From Paraburkholderia dioscoreae (GTDB lineage Bacteria; Pseudomonadota; Gammaproteobacteria; Burkholderiales; Burkholderiaceae): DNA of 64,000 bases. The notes under the pieces were generated by a model. The model made no database searches. It was given only the letters and a program-made list of their open reading frames with translations, and was not told the origin of the DNA. Of this stretch, positions 51,281 through 60,492 are shown piece by piece (the stretch's first letter is position 1; every line of letters begins with the position of its first letter). The DNA lies in the NCBI RefSeq assembly GCF_902459535.1, contig NZ_LR699553.1:3968001-4032000 (forward strand), given 5' to 3'. A program made the position numbers and the translations under genes.

Positions 51281-52585
51281 ATGACCACCGCCCTTCCGCT
51301 CGATCCGATCGAGACCGCCAGCCGCGACGAACTTGCCGCGCTTCAACTTGAACGGCTCAAATGGTCGCTGAACCACGCCTATGAAAATTCGCCGGTTTAT
51401 CGGCGCAAATTCGATGAAGCCGGCGTTCACCCGAGCGACGTGAAAAGCCTCGCGGATCTCGCGCGCTTTCCCTTCACCACCAAGAAGGATCTGCGCGACA
51501 GCTATCCGTTCGGGATGTTCGCCGTGCCGCAGGATCAGGTTTCACGGATTCACGCGTCGTCCGGTACTACGGGCAAGCCGACCGTGGTGGGCTACACCGC
51601 GCGCGATATCGACACGTGGGCGAATCTCGTCGCGCGTTCGGTCCGCGCCGCCGGCGCGAGGCGCGGCGACAAGGTTCACGTGAGCTACGGCTACGGCCTG
51701 TTCACGGGCGGTCTCGGCGCGCACTACGGCGCCGAGCGCGCGGGGCTCACCGTGATCCCGTTCGGCGGCGGCCAGACCGAAAAGCAGGTGCAGCTGATCC
51801 AGGACTTCCGGCCGGACATCATCATGGTGACGCCGAGCTACATGCTCTCGATTGCCGACGAACTCGAGCGTCAAGGCGTGGATCCGGCCAATTGTTCGCT
51901 GCGCATCGGCATCTTCGGCGCGGAACCGTGGACCAACGACATGCGTCAGGCAATCGAAAAACGCATGGGTATCGATGCTGTCGACATCTACGGTCTGTCC
52001 GAAGTGATGGGGCCCGGCGTCGCGTCGGAGTGCGTGGAAACGAAAGACGGTCCGACCATCTGGGAAGATCATTTCTATCCCGAGATCATCGATCCCGAAA
52101 CCGGCGAGGTGCTGCCGGACGGCGAACTCGGCGAGCTGGTGTTTACGTCGCTGACCAAAGAGGCGCTGCCGATCATCCGTTACCGGACGCGCGATCTCAC
52201 GCGCCTCCTGCCGGGCAGCGCCCGCACCATGCGCCGCATGGAGAAAATCACCGGCCGCTCGGACGACATGATGATCGTGCGCGGCGTGAACGTGTTCCCC
52301 ACGCAGATCGAAGAACTGCTGCTCAAGCAACCCATGCTCGCCCCGCACTATCAGATCGTGCTGACCAAGGAAGGCCCGCTCGACGTGCTGACGCTGAACG
52401 TCGAGCCGTGCCCGGAAACGGCACCGGACACCGCCGCGTTGAACACGGCCAGGCAGGCGTTGGCCTATGACATCAAGGCACTGATTGGCGTGAGCGCGGT
52501 GGTGAACGTGCTGGGCGTGAACGGGATCGAGCGTTCGGTGGGCAAAGCGCGGCGTGTGGTCGACAAGCGCAAGTCGGGGCTGTAA
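51281..52585 (+). CDS. paaK: Phenylacetate--CoA ligase
   Basis: Activates phenylacetate to phenylacetyl-CoA at the entry of the pathway. The 434-residue product has the AMP-binding motif SRIHASSGTTGKPTVVGYT, YGLSEVMGPGVASECVE, and FYPEIIDPETGEVLPDGELGELVFTSLTKEALPIIRYRTRDLT, a PaaK-specific block. GITGRSDDMMIVRGVNVFPTQIE and the C-terminal GKARRVVDKR follow. The start is ATG 51281 with AAGGAGA upstream. 190 bp separate it from paaI without a clear terminator or promoter. Confidence 0.94.
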   Translation: MTTALPLDPIETASRDELAALQLERLKWSLNHAYENSPVYRRKFDEAGVHPSDVKSLADLARFPFTTKKDLRDSYPFGMFAVPQDQVSRIHASSGTTGKPTVVGYTARDIDTWANLVARSVRAAGARRGDKVHVSYGYGLFTGGLGAHYGAERAGLTVIPFGGGQTEKQVQLIQDFRPDIIMVTPSYMLSIADELERQGVDPANCSLRIGIFGAEPWTNDMRQAIEKRMGIDAVDIYGLSEVMGPGVASECVETKDGPTIWEDHFYPEIIDPETGEVLPDGELGELVFTSLTKEALPIIRYRTRDLTRLLPGSARTMRRMEKITGRSDDMMIVRGVNVFPTQIEELLLKQPMLAPHYQIVLTKEGPLDVLTLNVEPCPETAPDTAALNTARQALAYDIKALIGVSAVVNVLGVNGIERSVGKARRVVDKRKSGL

Positions 52586-52643
52586 CAAACGCGAACGGGC
52601 GCGCGACGCGGCGGATAACGCCGCGCCGTGCGCTACTTACACA

Positions 52644-53768
52644 TCAGGAATTCGGCAGCAACAACCACATCCGGCCGCCCTGCTTCATCTTGCCGGCCAG
52701 GTCGCCGGCGTCGTCGCCCAAGCCCCAGAAGTAATCCGCGCGCACACCGCCCTTGATCGCGGAACCCGTATCCTGGGCGAAGACGAGCCGATTCATCGGC
52801 GAGTTGGTCAACGGGCGTGTGGTCTGCAAAAACACCGGCGTGCCGAGTGGAATCGCCGTCGGATCGACCGCAATCGACCTCTCGGGCGTCAGCGGAACAC
52901 CCAGCGCGCCGATCGGTCCGTCCGCGCTGCCGCTCGGCACGCTTTCGCCGGACGGCATCTCACGGAAGAACACAAAGCGCGGATTCGTATCGAGCAGCGC
53001 ATCGACGCGGGTGGGATTCGCCCGCGCCCACGCCTTGATACCCTGCATGGTCGCCTGCGCGGGCGTGAGTTCGCCGCGATCCAGCAGCCAGCGACCAATC
53101 GACTTGTACGGCTGGTTGTTGGTGCCGCCAAAACCGAGACGCATCACGCTGCCGTCTTCCATCACGATGCGCCCGGAGCCCTGCACCTGCAGGAAAAACG
53201 CTTCGATCGGATCGTCGACCCATACGATTTCATTACCGTTGAGCACCCCCGCGCGCTCGAGTTGCGCGCGAGCCGGCAGCGGTGCGCCCGCACGATAACC
53301 GCTTGGCCAGCGATACAGCGCGGTCTGATACACGCCGTGCCGCGTGCGCGAACCACGCAGCAAGGGCTCGTAGTAACCGGTGACCAGGCCGTCCACCGTG
53401 CCGTCGGTATTCGCTAGCTGGAAGGGCGTGAAATAGGCTTCAAAGAAAGCCCGCGCACTGGTGACGTCGAGGTCGTCGATTTGCGAGGCTGCCGCGCATG
53501 CACGCGACCAGTTCGGTTGACGCGCCAGCCTCACGCAGTTTTGCCGCAATGCGGCGGTCGCGCCGATCAGCGAGTCGTCCTGCCAGCCCGGCACCTGCTG
53601 CCATGCAACCGCCGTCAGCCGCGTCGCGGCAATCTGTCCGGGTATGATCGCCGCACCCGTGGGCGGCGAAACTGAAGGCCGGACCGCGCCGCTGCCGCCG
53701 CAGGACGCCAGCAATACCGCGACCGAAAGCGCACCGAGCCACCCTGCGGCCGTGCGGACAAAACGCAT
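52644..53768 (-). CDS. mltA: Membrane-bound lytic murein transglycosylase A
   Basis: Outer-membrane lipoprotein that cleaves peptidoglycan with formation of 1,6-anhydroMurNAc. The lipobox LLASC puts the lipidated Cys at residue 23. The MltA domain (FEAYFTPFQLANTDGTVDGLVTGYYEPLLRGS) is followed by a 3D domain with the catalytic Asp region (NRLVFAQDTGSAIKGGVRADYFWGLGDDAGDLAG). From the ATG at 53768 (MRFVRTAAG) it has 374 residues. The open frame further upstream overlaps a divergent small gene and is not used. Confidence 0.92.
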   Translation of the reverse strand: MRFVRTAAGWLGALSVAVLLASCGGSGAVRPSVSPPTGAAIIPGQIAATRLTAVAWQQVPGWQDDSLIGATAALRQNCVRLARQPNWSRACAAASQIDDLDVTSARAFFEAYFTPFQLANTDGTVDGLVTGYYEPLLRGSRTRHGVYQTALYRWPSGYRAGAPLPARAQLERAGVLNGNEIVWVDDPIEAFFLQVQGSGRIVMEDGSVMRLGFGGTNNQPYKSIGRWLLDRGELTPAQATMQGIKAWARANPTRVDALLDTNPRFVFFREMPSGESVPSGSADGPIGALGVPLTPERSIAVDPTAIPLGTPVFLQTTRPLTNSPMNRLVFAQDTGSAIKGGVRADYFWGLGDDAGDLAGKMKQGGRMWLLLPNS

Positions 53769-53796
53769 ACAATGTTCGTTCTTGATGGAAACCGCC

Positions 53797-53967
53797 ATGT
53801 CTGATCTGTTCGACGAATACCCGATGCTTATCTTCGCGCTGGAATCGCTCCTCGCGCTCTTCCTGCTCGTCTTTATCGTTGTATGGACGTCGTCCGGCAA
53901 GAAGAAAGCGGCGCGTGCCAACGCCACTGAACAGCAAAAGCAACAAAAACAGCAAAAACCGCAGTAA
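53797..53967 (+). CDS. Small single-span membrane protein, unknown function
   Basis: A 56-residue product. A short acidic N-terminus (MSDLFDEYP) is followed by one membrane segment (MLIFALESLLALFLLVFIVVW) and a basic, Gln-rich tail (SGKKKAARANATEQQKQQKQQK). GATGGAA lies 7-10 bp before the ATG. It lies divergently 28 bp from mltA and 57 bp before the apaG stop. No family recognised. Charge distribution favours the C-terminus in the cytoplasm. Confidence 0.55.
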   Translation: MSDLFDEYPMLIFALESLLALFLLVFIVVWTSSGKKKAARANATEQQKQQKQQKPQ

Positions 53968-54024
53968 AGCTGCGCGTTGAACCGCGCATTGAGCTTTCTA
54001 AAGACCGCGAGCCGCGCGCCCGGT

Positions 54025-54399
54025 TCAATGCAACGTACGCGGCATGCGCAGGATGAACTCCGGCACCGGCGCATCGAACCGCTCGCCGTCCTCGGCCACG
54101 CAGAAGTATTCTCCGCGCATGGTGCCGACCGGCGTGGCGATCACCGCCCAACTCGTGTACTCGAAATGCTCGCCCGGTTTGAGCAGCGGCTGATGGCCGA
54201 CCACACCCAGGCCCTTCACTTCCTGCACGTTCTTGTCGCTGTCCGTGATGACCCAATGCCGCGCGATCAACTGCGCGGGCACCTGGCCGGTGTTACGGAT
54301 AGTCAGCGTGTATGCGAATGCATACTGGCGGCGCTCCGGGTCCGACTCTTCGGGCAGATATTGCACCTGCGTCGAGACGCTGAATTCGTACTGGCTCAT
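54025..54399 (-). CDS. apaG: ApaG protein (DUF525)
   Basis: A 124-residue fibronectin-III-like protein that was first noted near the E. coli apaH gene. YAFAYTLTIRNTGQVPAQLIARHWVITDSDKNVQEVKGLGVVGHQPLLKPGEHFEYTSWAVIATPVGTMRGEYFCV is the ApaG domain in full. The start ATG at 54399 (MSQYEFSV) gives the normal length. Its role is poorly defined. rpe lies divergently downstream on the other strand. Confidence 0.93.
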   Translation of the reverse strand: MSQYEFSVSTQVQYLPEESDPERRQYAFAYTLTIRNTGQVPAQLIARHWVITDSDKNVQEVKGLGVVGHQPLLKPGEHFEYTSWAVIATPVGTMRGEYFCVAEDGERFDAPVPEFILRMPRTLH

Positions 54400-54687
54400 C
54401 CTGATTCCGGTCTGCTGAAACGCGGGGTGAAATGTCGCGGGAAAGCCCGAACGCCAATGGTTTGCGGGCGCATTGGCGAAGCGGCGCTGATGGTGTTGGC
54501 ATTCTGCTTGATGCGCGACACGCCCGCAACCGGACAAATCCCTTTGGCCAAGGGCCAGTAAGGCGTTTTGTCACATTCGCCACTCGAATCGGGCCGGGCG
54601 TGGAGCCGCACTCAAAGCATCGGCGAACCGGAACGCCCGCGCACAAAACGGTAAAATGGCGCTTTCCCGCTTGCCTTCGCCCCTGCC

Positions 54688-55371
54688 ATGACGCAATTCC
54701 GCATCGCCCCAAGCATTCTGTCAGCCGACTTCGCCCGCCTCGGCGAAGAAGTGCGCAATGTTGTCGCCGCCGGCGCCGACTGGATTCACTTCGACGTGAT
54801 GGACAACCACTACGTGCCGAACCTGACCATCGGCCCGCTCGTCTGCGAAGCGATCCGCCCGCATGTGGACGTCCCGATCGACGTGCATCTGATGGTGCGT
54901 CCGGTCGACCGGATCGTGCCGGACTTCGCCAAGGCCGGCGCGAACCTGATCAGCTTTCACCCGGAAGGCTCGGATCACATCGACCGCACGCTGTCGCTGA
55001 TCCGCGACCACGGCTGCAAGGCTGGCCTGGTGTTCAATCCGGCCACCTCGCTGAATTATCTGGATCACGTGATGGACAAGGTCGATCTCGTGCTGATCAT
55101 GTCGGTGAATCCGGGCTTCGGCGGCCAATCGTTCATTCCGGAAGCGCTCAACAAACTGCGCGAAGCGCGCCAGCGTATCAACGCCTACACGGAGCGCACC
55201 GGTCGCGAGATTCATCTGGAAGTGGACGGCGGCGTGAAGGTGGACAACATCGCCGAAATCGCGGCGGCCGGTGCGGACACCTTCGTGGCCGGTTCGGCGA
55301 TTTTCGGCCAGCCCGACCACAAGGTCGTGATCGAGAAGATGCGCGCGGCACTCGCCAACATCCAGCACTGA
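54688..55371 (+). CDS. rpe: Ribulose-phosphate 3-epimerase
   Basis: Pentose-phosphate and Calvin-cycle epimerase. The 227-residue TIM barrel shows SILSADFARLGEEV, HFDVMDNHYVPNLTIG, VDVHLMVRPVD, MSVNPGFGGQSFI and LEVDGGVKVDN, which include the metal ligands. gph follows after 26 bp, so they are probably cotranscribed. Confidence 0.96.
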   Translation: MTQFRIAPSILSADFARLGEEVRNVVAAGADWIHFDVMDNHYVPNLTIGPLVCEAIRPHVDVPIDVHLMVRPVDRIVPDFAKAGANLISFHPEGSDHIDRTLSLIRDHGCKAGLVFNPATSLNYLDHVMDKVDLVLIMSVNPGFGGQSFIPEALNKLREARQRINAYTERTGREIHLEVDGGVKVDNIAEIAAAGADTFVAGSAIFGQPDHKVVIEKMRAALANIQH

Positions 55372-55397
55372 GAATCGACGCATAACCGGCCCGCAAG

Positions 55398-56114
55398 ATG
55401 ACCACTCCGTTCCCCGCTCCGGCTTTCACCGGCCCGCGCCTGCAAGCCGCGATCATCGACCTCGACGGCACGATGATCGATACCGCTGACGACTTCACCG
55501 CCGGCCTGAACGGCATGCTCGCGCAACTCGACGCGCAGGAGACTTCGCGCGAGGAAGTGGTCGGTTATGTCGGCAAGGGTTCGGAGCATCTGATCCGCAG
55601 CGTACTGGCGCCGCGCTTCGAATCGGAGCATGCGCAAGACCGCTTCGACGAAGCGCTCGCGATCTATCAGGCGGAGTACGCAAAGATCAACGGCACGCAC
55701 ACGCGGCTTTATCCCGATGTCGAAGCCGGCCTGATCGCCATGCGCAATGGCGGCCTCAAACTCGCCTGCGTGACCAACAAGCCGCATCGGTTCGCGGCGG
55801 AGCTGCTGCAGCAATACGGGCTCGCCCAGTATTTCAGTGTCGTGCTCGGCGGCGATAGCCTCGCGAAAAAGAAGCCCGATCCGCTGCCCATGCTCACTGC
55901 CGCAGCGCAGCTGGGCGTCGAGCCCCAAGCCACGGTTGCCATTGGCGATTCGGAAAACGACGCGCTGGCAGGCCGCGCGGCGGGCATGGCCACGTTGACG
56001 GTGCCATACGGCTACAACCACGGCCAAGCTATACAAACAATAAAATCCGATGGTATAGTTGCCTCGCTGCTGGACGCCGCCAAGGCGATCGCCGCGCACC
56101 AATCCACGACTTGA
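55398..56114 (+). CDS. gph: Phosphoglycolate phosphatase
   Basis: HAD-superfamily phosphatase (238 residues). The nucleophile motif is IIDLDGTMIDTADDF, motif II is CVTNKPH, motif III/IV is GGDSLAKKKPDP and IGDSENDALAGRAAGMATLTVPYGYN. It dephosphorylates 2-phosphoglycolate. The trp leader begins 16 bp after its stop, so a gph transcript may run into the trp genes, as the rpe-gph-trpE arrangement suggests. Confidence 0.93.
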   Translation: MTTPFPAPAFTGPRLQAAIIDLDGTMIDTADDFTAGLNGMLAQLDAQETSREEVVGYVGKGSEHLIRSVLAPRFESEHAQDRFDEALAIYQAEYAKINGTHTRLYPDVEAGLIAMRNGGLKLACVTNKPHRFAAELLQQYGLAQYFSVVLGGDSLAKKKPDPLPMLTAAAQLGVEPQATVAIGDSENDALAGRAAGMATLTVPYGYNHGQAIQTIKSDGIVASLLDAAKAIAAHQSTT

Positions 56115-56130
56115 AAAGTCCTTCATCCTC

Positions 56131-56205
56131 ATGTTTCTGAATAAAAAACGGAGTCTGATTAGCATCGACCGGGGAGCCTGGCCCTGGCGTCGCTGGTCGC
56201 GCTAA
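56131..56205 (+). CDS. trpL: Candidate trp leader peptide
   Basis: A 24-codon ORF starting with ATG at 56131 and ending with TAA at 56203. The product begins MFLNKKRSLISIDRGAW and holds three Trp codons close together (W-P-W-R-R-W) just before the stop. It lies upstream of a stem-loop with a T-run and of trpE. The arrangement is that of a transcription-attenuation leader. Its ribosome site is weak (TCATCC precedes the ATG). Confidence 0.75.
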   Translation: MFLNKKRSLISIDRGAWPWRRWSR

Positions 56206-56250
56206 CCTCGCCTGAGGTACGCTGAAGCTCGTCTTCGGCAACCGTTTTTT
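56206..56250 (+). terminator. trp attenuator
   Basis: Directly after trpL a hairpin ACCTC-GCCT-GAGGT (56205-56218) is followed by GCTGAAG (56221-56227) and CTTCGGC (56233-56239), which form a second stem with one G-U pair, then ACCG and six T. These would act as the pause/anti-terminator and the terminator. A second short T-run lies near 56270. The exact alternate pairing was not computed. Confidence 0.6.
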
Positions 56251-56481
56251 ACTTCGCTGCGCTCACGCGTTTTTTCCATCACTTTGTTTCGCTGCATCGG
56301 TTGATTCGGCATGCGTGTACCCGCAAAGTACATCTGTGCGCTGAAATCCCTTGCACGCGTCGATGGGAAACCCGCGCCGGTCGGTATCATCGTGTCGACA
56401 CGTCGAACGAACGCCTGACCGGGCGCGCCACGCCCCGCTTTGTCCGACGCACGCCGCCGGACCACCGTACAGGATCGGAAC
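56251..56481. other. trpE leader after the attenuator
   Basis: 230 bp without a gene. It contains a perfect 12-bp palindrome, CGTGTCGACACG, at 56391-56402. Confidence 0.5.
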
Positions 56482-57975
56482 ATGACCGAACTCGAATTCC
56501 AGTCCCTCGCCAACGAGGGTTTCAACCGCATCCCGCTGATCGCCGAAGCGCTCGCCGACCTCGAAACGCCGCTCTCGCTGTACCTGAAGCTTGCGCAGAG
56601 CGAGCGCAACGGCGCCAACTCGTTCCTGCTGGAATCGGTGGTGGGCGGCGAACGTTTCGGCCGCTATTCGTTCATCGGCCTGCCGGCGCGCACGCTGCTG
56701 CGCACCCATAACGGCGTGTCGGAGGTGGTGCGCGACGGCACGGTCGTCGAAACGCACGAGGGCGACCCGCTCGAATTCATCCAGCAATTCCAGGGGCGTT
56801 TCAAAGTGGCGCAGCGCCCCGGCTTGCCGCGTTTCGCGGGCGGTCTGGCCGGCTATTTCGGCTACGACGCGGTGCGCTACATCGAGAAGAAGCTCGCGCA
56901 CACGGCGCCGAAAGACGATCTGAATCTGCCCGACATCCAGTTGCTGCTGACTGAAGAAGTGGCGGTGATCGACAACCTCGCGGGCAAGCTCTACCTGGTG
57001 ATCTACGCCGATCCGACGCAGCCCGAGGCGTACACCAAAGCCAAACAGCGTCTGCGTGAACTGCGCCAGCGCTTGCGCACCACTGTGCAGCCGCCGGTCA
57101 CCTCGGCAAGCGTGCGGACCGAAACCTACCGCGAGTTCGCGAAAGACGATTATCTGGCGGCCGTGCGCAAGGCGAAGGAATACATCGCGGCCGGCGAACT
57201 GATGCAGGTGCAGGTCGGCCAGCGCCTGACCAAGCCATACCGCGACAATCCGCTCTCGCTTTATCGCGCGCTGCGCTCGCTGAATCCGTCGCCGTATATG
57301 TATTTCTACAACTTCGGTGACTTCCACGTGGTGGGGGCATCGCCGGAAATTCTGGTGCGTCAGGAAAAGCGCGGCGAGGATCGCATCGTCACGATCCGGC
57401 CGCTGGCCGGCACGCGTCCGCGCGGCAACACGCCGGAACGCGACGCGGAACTCGCAACCGAACTGCTGAACGACCCGAAAGAAATCGCCGAACACGTCAT
57501 GCTGATCGACCTCGCGCGTAACGACGTGGGCCGCATCGCGCAGATCGGCTCGGTGGTCGTCACCGACAAGATGGTGATCGAAAAGTACTCGCACGTGCAG
57601 CACATCGTGAGTTCGGTCGAAGGCAAGCTGAAACCCGGCACCACCAATTTCGATGTGCTGCGCGCCACCTTCCCGGCCGGCACTCTGTCGGGCGCGCCGA
57701 AGGTTCGCGCAATGGAACTGATCGACGAACTCGAACCCGTGAAGCGCGGCCTGTACGGCGGTGCGGTCGGTTATCTGTCGTTCACCGGCGAAATGGATCT
57801 GGCCATCACGATCCGCACCGGCGTGATCGCGAACGGCAATCTGTATGTGCAGGCGGCAGCGGGTGTAGTCGCGGATTCGGTGCCGGAATCCGAATGGCAA
57901 GAGACCGAGAACAAGGCACGCGCCGTGTTGCGCGCCGCCGAACAGGTTCAAGACGGCCTCGATAGCGACTTCTGA
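56482..57975 (+). CDS. trpE: Anthranilate synthase component I
   Basis: Large subunit that converts chorismate to anthranilate with ammonia supplied by TrpG. The 497-residue product from the ATG at 56482 (MTELEFQSLANEGFN) has the tryptophan feedback motif LLES-x10-S at SFLLESVVGGERFGRYS, and the C-terminal chorismate-binding blocks TIRPLAGTRPRGNTPERDAEL, DLARNDVGRIAQIG and FPAGTLSGAPKVRAMELIDELE. It leads trpE-trpG-trpD-trpC. Likely control is by attenuation (upstream leader) and by Trp feedback. Confidence 0.97.
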   Translation: MTELEFQSLANEGFNRIPLIAEALADLETPLSLYLKLAQSERNGANSFLLESVVGGERFGRYSFIGLPARTLLRTHNGVSEVVRDGTVVETHEGDPLEFIQQFQGRFKVAQRPGLPRFAGGLAGYFGYDAVRYIEKKLAHTAPKDDLNLPDIQLLLTEEVAVIDNLAGKLYLVIYADPTQPEAYTKAKQRLRELRQRLRTTVQPPVTSASVRTETYREFAKDDYLAAVRKAKEYIAAGELMQVQVGQRLTKPYRDNPLSLYRALRSLNPSPYMYFYNFGDFHVVGASPEILVRQEKRGEDRIVTIRPLAGTRPRGNTPERDAELATELLNDPKEIAEHVMLIDLARNDVGRIAQIGSVVVTDKMVIEKYSHVQHIVSSVEGKLKPGTTNFDVLRATFPAGTLSGAPKVRAMELIDELEPVKRGLYGGAVGYLSFTGEMDLAITIRTGVIANGNLYVQAAAGVVADSVPESEWQETENKARAVLRAAEQVQDGLDSDF

Positions 57976-57988
57976 CCGGAGACACACC

Positions 57989-58591
<603 letters not shown>

Positions 58592-58608
58592 TGAAGAGAG
58601 ACGACATC

Positions 58609-59640
58609 ATGTCGATTACGCCCCAGGAAGCGCTGCAACGGACCATCGAGCACCGCGAGATTTTCCACGACGAAATGCTGCACCTCATGCGGCTCATCAT
58701 GCGCGGCGAACTCTCGCCCGTGATGGCCGCCGCGATCATCACCGGCTTGCGCGTCAAAAAAGAGACCATCGGCGAGATCACCGCAGCCGCCACGGTGATG
58801 CGTGAATTTGCCCGGCACGTCGAGGTGCAGGACAACTCGAACTTCGTCGATATCGTCGGCACCGGCGGCGACGGCGCGCACACCTTCAACATTTCCACGG
58901 CGACCATGTTCGTCTCCGCCGCGGCGGGCGCCAAGGTCGCGAAGCATGGCGGCCGCAGCGTATCGAGCAAGTCGGGCAGCGCGGACGTGCTCGAAGCGCT
59001 CGGCGTGAATATCGATCTGCAGCCGGAACAGGTGGCGGCCTCGATTGCGGAAACCGGCATGGGTTTCATGTTTGCGCCGAACCATCATCCGGCCATGAAG
59101 AACATCGCTCCGGTGCGCCGCGAACTCGGTGTGCGGACCATCTTCAACATTCTCGGGCCGCTCACCAATCCGGCCGGCGCACCCAATCAGCTGATGGGCG
59201 TGTTCCACGCCGACCTCGTCGGCATTCAGGTGCGCGTAATGCAGCGCCTCGGCGCGAAGCATGTGCTGGTGGTGTACGGTATGGACGGCATGGACGAAGT
59301 CTCGCTCGGCGCGGCGACGCAAGTCGGCGAGTTGCGCGACGGCCAGATTCACGAGTACGAGATTCACCCGGAAGACTTCGGCATGCAGATGGTGTCGAAC
59401 CGCACGCTGAAAGTGGCCGACGCCAACGAATCGAAAGCGATGCTGCTCGAAGCGCTCGACAACAAGCCGGGCGTCGCGCGCGAAATCGTCACGCTGAATG
59501 CGGGCACCGCCCTGTATTCGGCGAACGTGGCTTCGTCGATAGCGGACGGCATCCAGTTGGCGCGCGAAGCGATCGCGAGCGGCAAGGCGCGTGCGAAAGT
59601 CGACGAGCTGGCCCGCTTCACCCAGCAATTCAAGCAGTAA
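58609..59640 (+). CDS. trpD: Anthranilate phosphoribosyltransferase
   Basis: Second step of tryptophan synthesis. GTGGDGAHTFNISTATMFVSAAAGAKVAKHGGRSVSSKSGSADVLEALG binds PRPP and anthranilate, and NILGPLTNPAG follows. The 343-residue length from the ATG at 58609 (MSITPQEAL) matches beta-proteobacterial TrpD. Upstream codons (ATG at 58591 overlapping the trpG stop) would add six residues, and this is the alternative start. Confidence 0.96.
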   Translation: MSITPQEALQRTIEHREIFHDEMLHLMRLIMRGELSPVMAAAIITGLRVKKETIGEITAAATVMREFARHVEVQDNSNFVDIVGTGGDGAHTFNISTATMFVSAAAGAKVAKHGGRSVSSKSGSADVLEALGVNIDLQPEQVAASIAETGMGFMFAPNHHPAMKNIAPVRRELGVRTIFNILGPLTNPAGAPNQLMGVFHADLVGIQVRVMQRLGAKHVLVVYGMDGMDEVSLGAATQVGELRDGQIHEYEIHPEDFGMQMVSNRTLKVADANESKAMLLEALDNKPGVAREIVTLNAGTALYSANVASSIADGIQLAREAIASGKARAKVDELARFTQQFKQ

Positions 59641-59658
59641 CTACGTAGCGAGACACTT

Positions 59659-60444
59659 ATGAGCGACATTCTCGACCGCATCATCGCGGTCAAACGCGAA
59701 GAAGTCCGGGCGGCCGAACAGAGCGCGCCGCTCGAAGAGCTGCGCCTCGAAGCGTCGTCGCGCGACCTGCGCGATTTCGTCGGCGCCTTGCGTGCGAAAC
59801 ACGCGGCGGGTCTCGCCGCGGTGATCGCCGAAGTCAAGAAGGCGAGCCCGTCCAAAGGCGTGCTGCGCGAGCATTTCGTGCCGGCCGAAATCGCGCGTTC
59901 ATATGAAAAACACGGCGCAGCCTGCCTGTCCGTGCTCACCGACGTGCAGTTCTTCAAGGGTAGCGTCGCGTATCTGGAGCAAGCGCGTGCAGCCTGCAAT
60001 TTGCCGGTGCTGCGCAAAGACTTCATCGTCGATCCGTATCAGATCGTCGAAGCCCGCGCGATGGGTGCCGACGCCATCCTGCTGATTGCCGCCGCGCTCG
60101 AAACCTCGCAGATGCAGGATCTCGAAGCGCTCGCGCATTCGCTGGGCCTGGCGGTGCTGGTCGAAGTGCACGACCACGACGAGCTGATGGAAGCGCTCAC
60201 ACTGAAAACGCCGCTGATCGGCATCAACAACCGCAATCTGCGCACCTTCGAGACATCGATCGAAACGACGATCGGCATGCTCGAGGCGATTCCGGAGGAC
60301 CGCATCGTCGTCACGGAGTCGGGCATTCTGTCGCGCGTCGACGTGGAGCGCCTGCGCGCGATGGACGTGCATACGTTCCTGGTCGGCGAGGCATTCATGC
60401 GCGCGGACGAGCCGGGTGTGGAACTTGCGCGGATGTTTTTCTGA
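59659..60444 (+). CDS. trpC: Indole-3-glycerol phosphate synthase
   Basis: TIM-barrel enzyme, 261 residues. Blocks: AEVKKASPSKGVLREHF, LSVLTDVQFFKGS, VLRKDFIVDPYQI, LIGINNRNLRTFE and IVVTESGILSRVDVERL, including the catalytic lysines and Glu. It is a stand-alone TrpC, not fused to TrpF. It follows trpD after 18 bp. Confidence 0.97.
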   Translation: MSDILDRIIAVKREEVRAAEQSAPLEELRLEASSRDLRDFVGALRAKHAAGLAAVIAEVKKASPSKGVLREHFVPAEIARSYEKHGAACLSVLTDVQFFKGSVAYLEQARAACNLPVLRKDFIVDPYQIVEARAMGADAILLIAAALETSQMQDLEALAHSLGLAVLVEVHDHDELMEALTLKTPLIGINNRNLRTFETSIETTIGMLEAIPEDRIVVTESGILSRVDVERLRAMDVHTFLVGEAFMRADEPGVELARMFF

Positions 60445-60492
60445 GCGCGCTGTCGACACACGCCAAGCGGCATACGTAGCGGAGAGCAGTTC

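Noticed and set aside
52644..54074. Longer MltA with an upstream start at 54074
   Set aside because: The extra residues precede the lipoprotein signal peptide and overlap the small divergent membrane-protein gene; the ATG at 53768 gives a proper lipobox.
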